This document shows, in pieces, positions 54,313-55,004 of a stretch of DNA of 55,004 bases. The stretch's first letter is position 1. Every line of letters starts with the position of its first letter. This DNA comes from Opitutaceae bacterium. GTDB lineage: Bacteria > Verrucomicrobiota > Verrucomicrobiia > Opitutales > Opitutaceae. A model generated the notes under the pieces. That model worked only from the letters and a program-made list of their open reading frames with translations, was not told the DNA's origin and made no database searches. The DNA lies in assembly GCA_947474995.1 (NCBI GenBank), contig CANJNJ010000010.1, positions 1-55,004 on the forward strand, given 5' to 3'. Made by a program: the position numbers and the translations under genes.

Positions 54313-54677
54313 AATTGCCCGCGCCTCGCGCGGACCTTTACCCATCCCAAATGCCGGTCCCCTTGCCCAGCATATTCGCGCCCCGGCCAATGGCATCGTT
54401 GGACGCGAATCCTCCCCAACCGCGCTCACGCGGAGCCGCGGACGGCGCGGAACGAGCAAAACTCAAGAAGCTGTATGGATTTCTCCGCGGACTCCGCGAC
54501 TCCGCGACAGTGCGTGAAACGATCCCTCTACCCGCACCCCCCATCGCAACCTCCGCCCCGCGACCTCCAGAGCCGGCCCCAGCCCGTTTGTCATCTAATA
54601 GATGACAAACGGGCTGGGTACCTCGGCCGGTGAACGGAGCGCGAATGTTGCGGGCACGCCTGCGCCGAGGCACATAG
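54313..54677. other. Gene-free stretch with a long palindrome
   Basis: 365 bases between the triple-repeat protein and the SIR2-like frame. It carries promoter sequence for the minus-strand gene and the 41-bp palindrome at 54578-54618. Short open frames in it show no motifs. Confidence 0.4.
54578..54618. promoter_or_regulatory. 41-bp perfect palindrome
   Basis: CCCAGCCCGTTTGTCATCTA (54578-54597) and TAGATGACAAACGGGCTGGG (54599-54618) are perfect inverses around one A. Its core 17-mer recurs in opposite orientation at 2944-2960. No T-run follows. It lies upstream of the SIR2-like frame, about 87 bases before its first possible in-frame codon, and could be a regulator site, a mobile-element remnant or a hairpin-forming target. 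Confidence 0.55.
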
Positions 54678-55004
54678 TGGCTTGCCCCTTCACGTTGTAA
54701 CCCAATCATCCCCAACCGCCTCACGCTCCAACCCGCCCCCGCTGAGCAGGATTTCTTTTGGGACGATCTTCTCGAATACATCGATGAGCGTCGCGTGATT
54801 CCGATCATCGGGGCCGAGCTGCTCAACGTCCCCGATGGCGCCGGCGGTGAGGTTCCGCTCCAGCGTCTCCTCGCCCAGCGGCTCGCCGAGCGGCTGCGCG
54901 TGCCGGCCGAAGACTGCACGGGCGACGACGCGCTGCACCAGGTCGTCTGCCGTTACCTCCAGCGCGGCGGTCGCCGCGAGGAAATCTACCCGCGCATCCG
55001 CAAC
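54678..55004 (+). CDS. 5' part of a probable SIR2-like defence protein (partial, start unclear)
   Basis: An open frame of 109 codons runs off the right edge. It contains EQDFFWDDLLEYIDERRVIP then IIGAELL, and VPLQRLLAQRLAERLRVPAE. This is the N-terminal pattern (WDDLLxxI..xVIPxIGxELL, then xLARxLAxRL) of bacterial SIR2-like proteins that often carry a C-terminal TIR or other effector and act in antiphage defence. After the in-frame TAG at 54675 there is no ATG, GTG or TTG before this conserved region; the best start would be ATC near 54705 or 54708. So either a rare start, an error or a 5' lesion is involved. The rest of the gene is outside the window. Confidence 0.5.

Overview
The window is GC-rich, densely coded bacterial chromosome. 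Several features point to a Verrucomicrobiota bacterium of the Opitutaceae type: TonB receptors paired with FG-GAP proteins, a GH29 fucosidase, a glucose/sorbosone dehydrogenase fused to cytochrome c, secreted Gfo/Idh oxidoreductases, a GlcDEF glycolate oxidase, type IV prepilin-like proteins, and many palindromic intergenic repeats. This assignment is inferred from gene content. No rRNA, tRNA, CRISPR array, prophage or intact insertion sequence was seen.

Layout. 1-6 kb: the tail of an unknown gene, aroE, a prepilin peptidase, a decayed substrate-binding protein, glutaredoxin, and an MFS exporter divergent from a LysR regulator. 6-13.4 kb: a minus-strand carbohydrate block with an FG-GAP protein, a TonB receptor, a galactokinase-like gene lacking its catalytic core, and an alpha-L-fucosidase. 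13.5-18.5 kb: HU, a small ORF coupled to ygfZ, DAHP synthase behind a structured leader, malate dehydrogenase and a hypothetical gene. 18.6-26 kb: a large membrane protein and glcDEF, divergent from a HAD phosphatase. 26-28.4 kb: an orphan antitoxin with a VapC remnant, then an amidohydrolase and a Rieske protein. 28.5-37 kb: Uup ABC-F, an exonuclease, a HisN-like phosphatase, a heme-type TonB receptor, a frameshifted exported protein, QueF and RNase Y. 37-43 kb: LarA, a three-gene prepilin operon and AsnRS. 43-52.4 kb: a WXXGXW repeat protein, RidA, an APC permease, a D-aminoacylase, a secreted Gfo/Idh protein, and a translationally coupled exported pair ending in a GSDH-cytochrome c. 52.6-55 kb: an unusual triple-repeat protein, a 41-bp palindrome, and the 5' end of a probable SIR2-like defence gene that runs off the window.

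How the genes work together. aroE and DAHP synthase both serve the shikimate pathway but lie apart. glcDEF with the HAD enzyme could form a phosphoglycolate/glycolate salvage unit. The prepilin peptidase at 1.3 kb could process the pseudopilins at 38.7-41.2 kb. The TonB, FG-GAP and fucosidase block suggests use of fucose-containing glycans.

The points most worth a second look are the SIR2-like gene with no normal start codon, the three-hairpin leader before DAHP synthase, the core-deleted galactokinase, the triple-repeat protein, and the rich set of palindromic repeats. Several genes are visibly decayed: the substrate-binding protein, vapC, and the exported protein at 34.5 kb.
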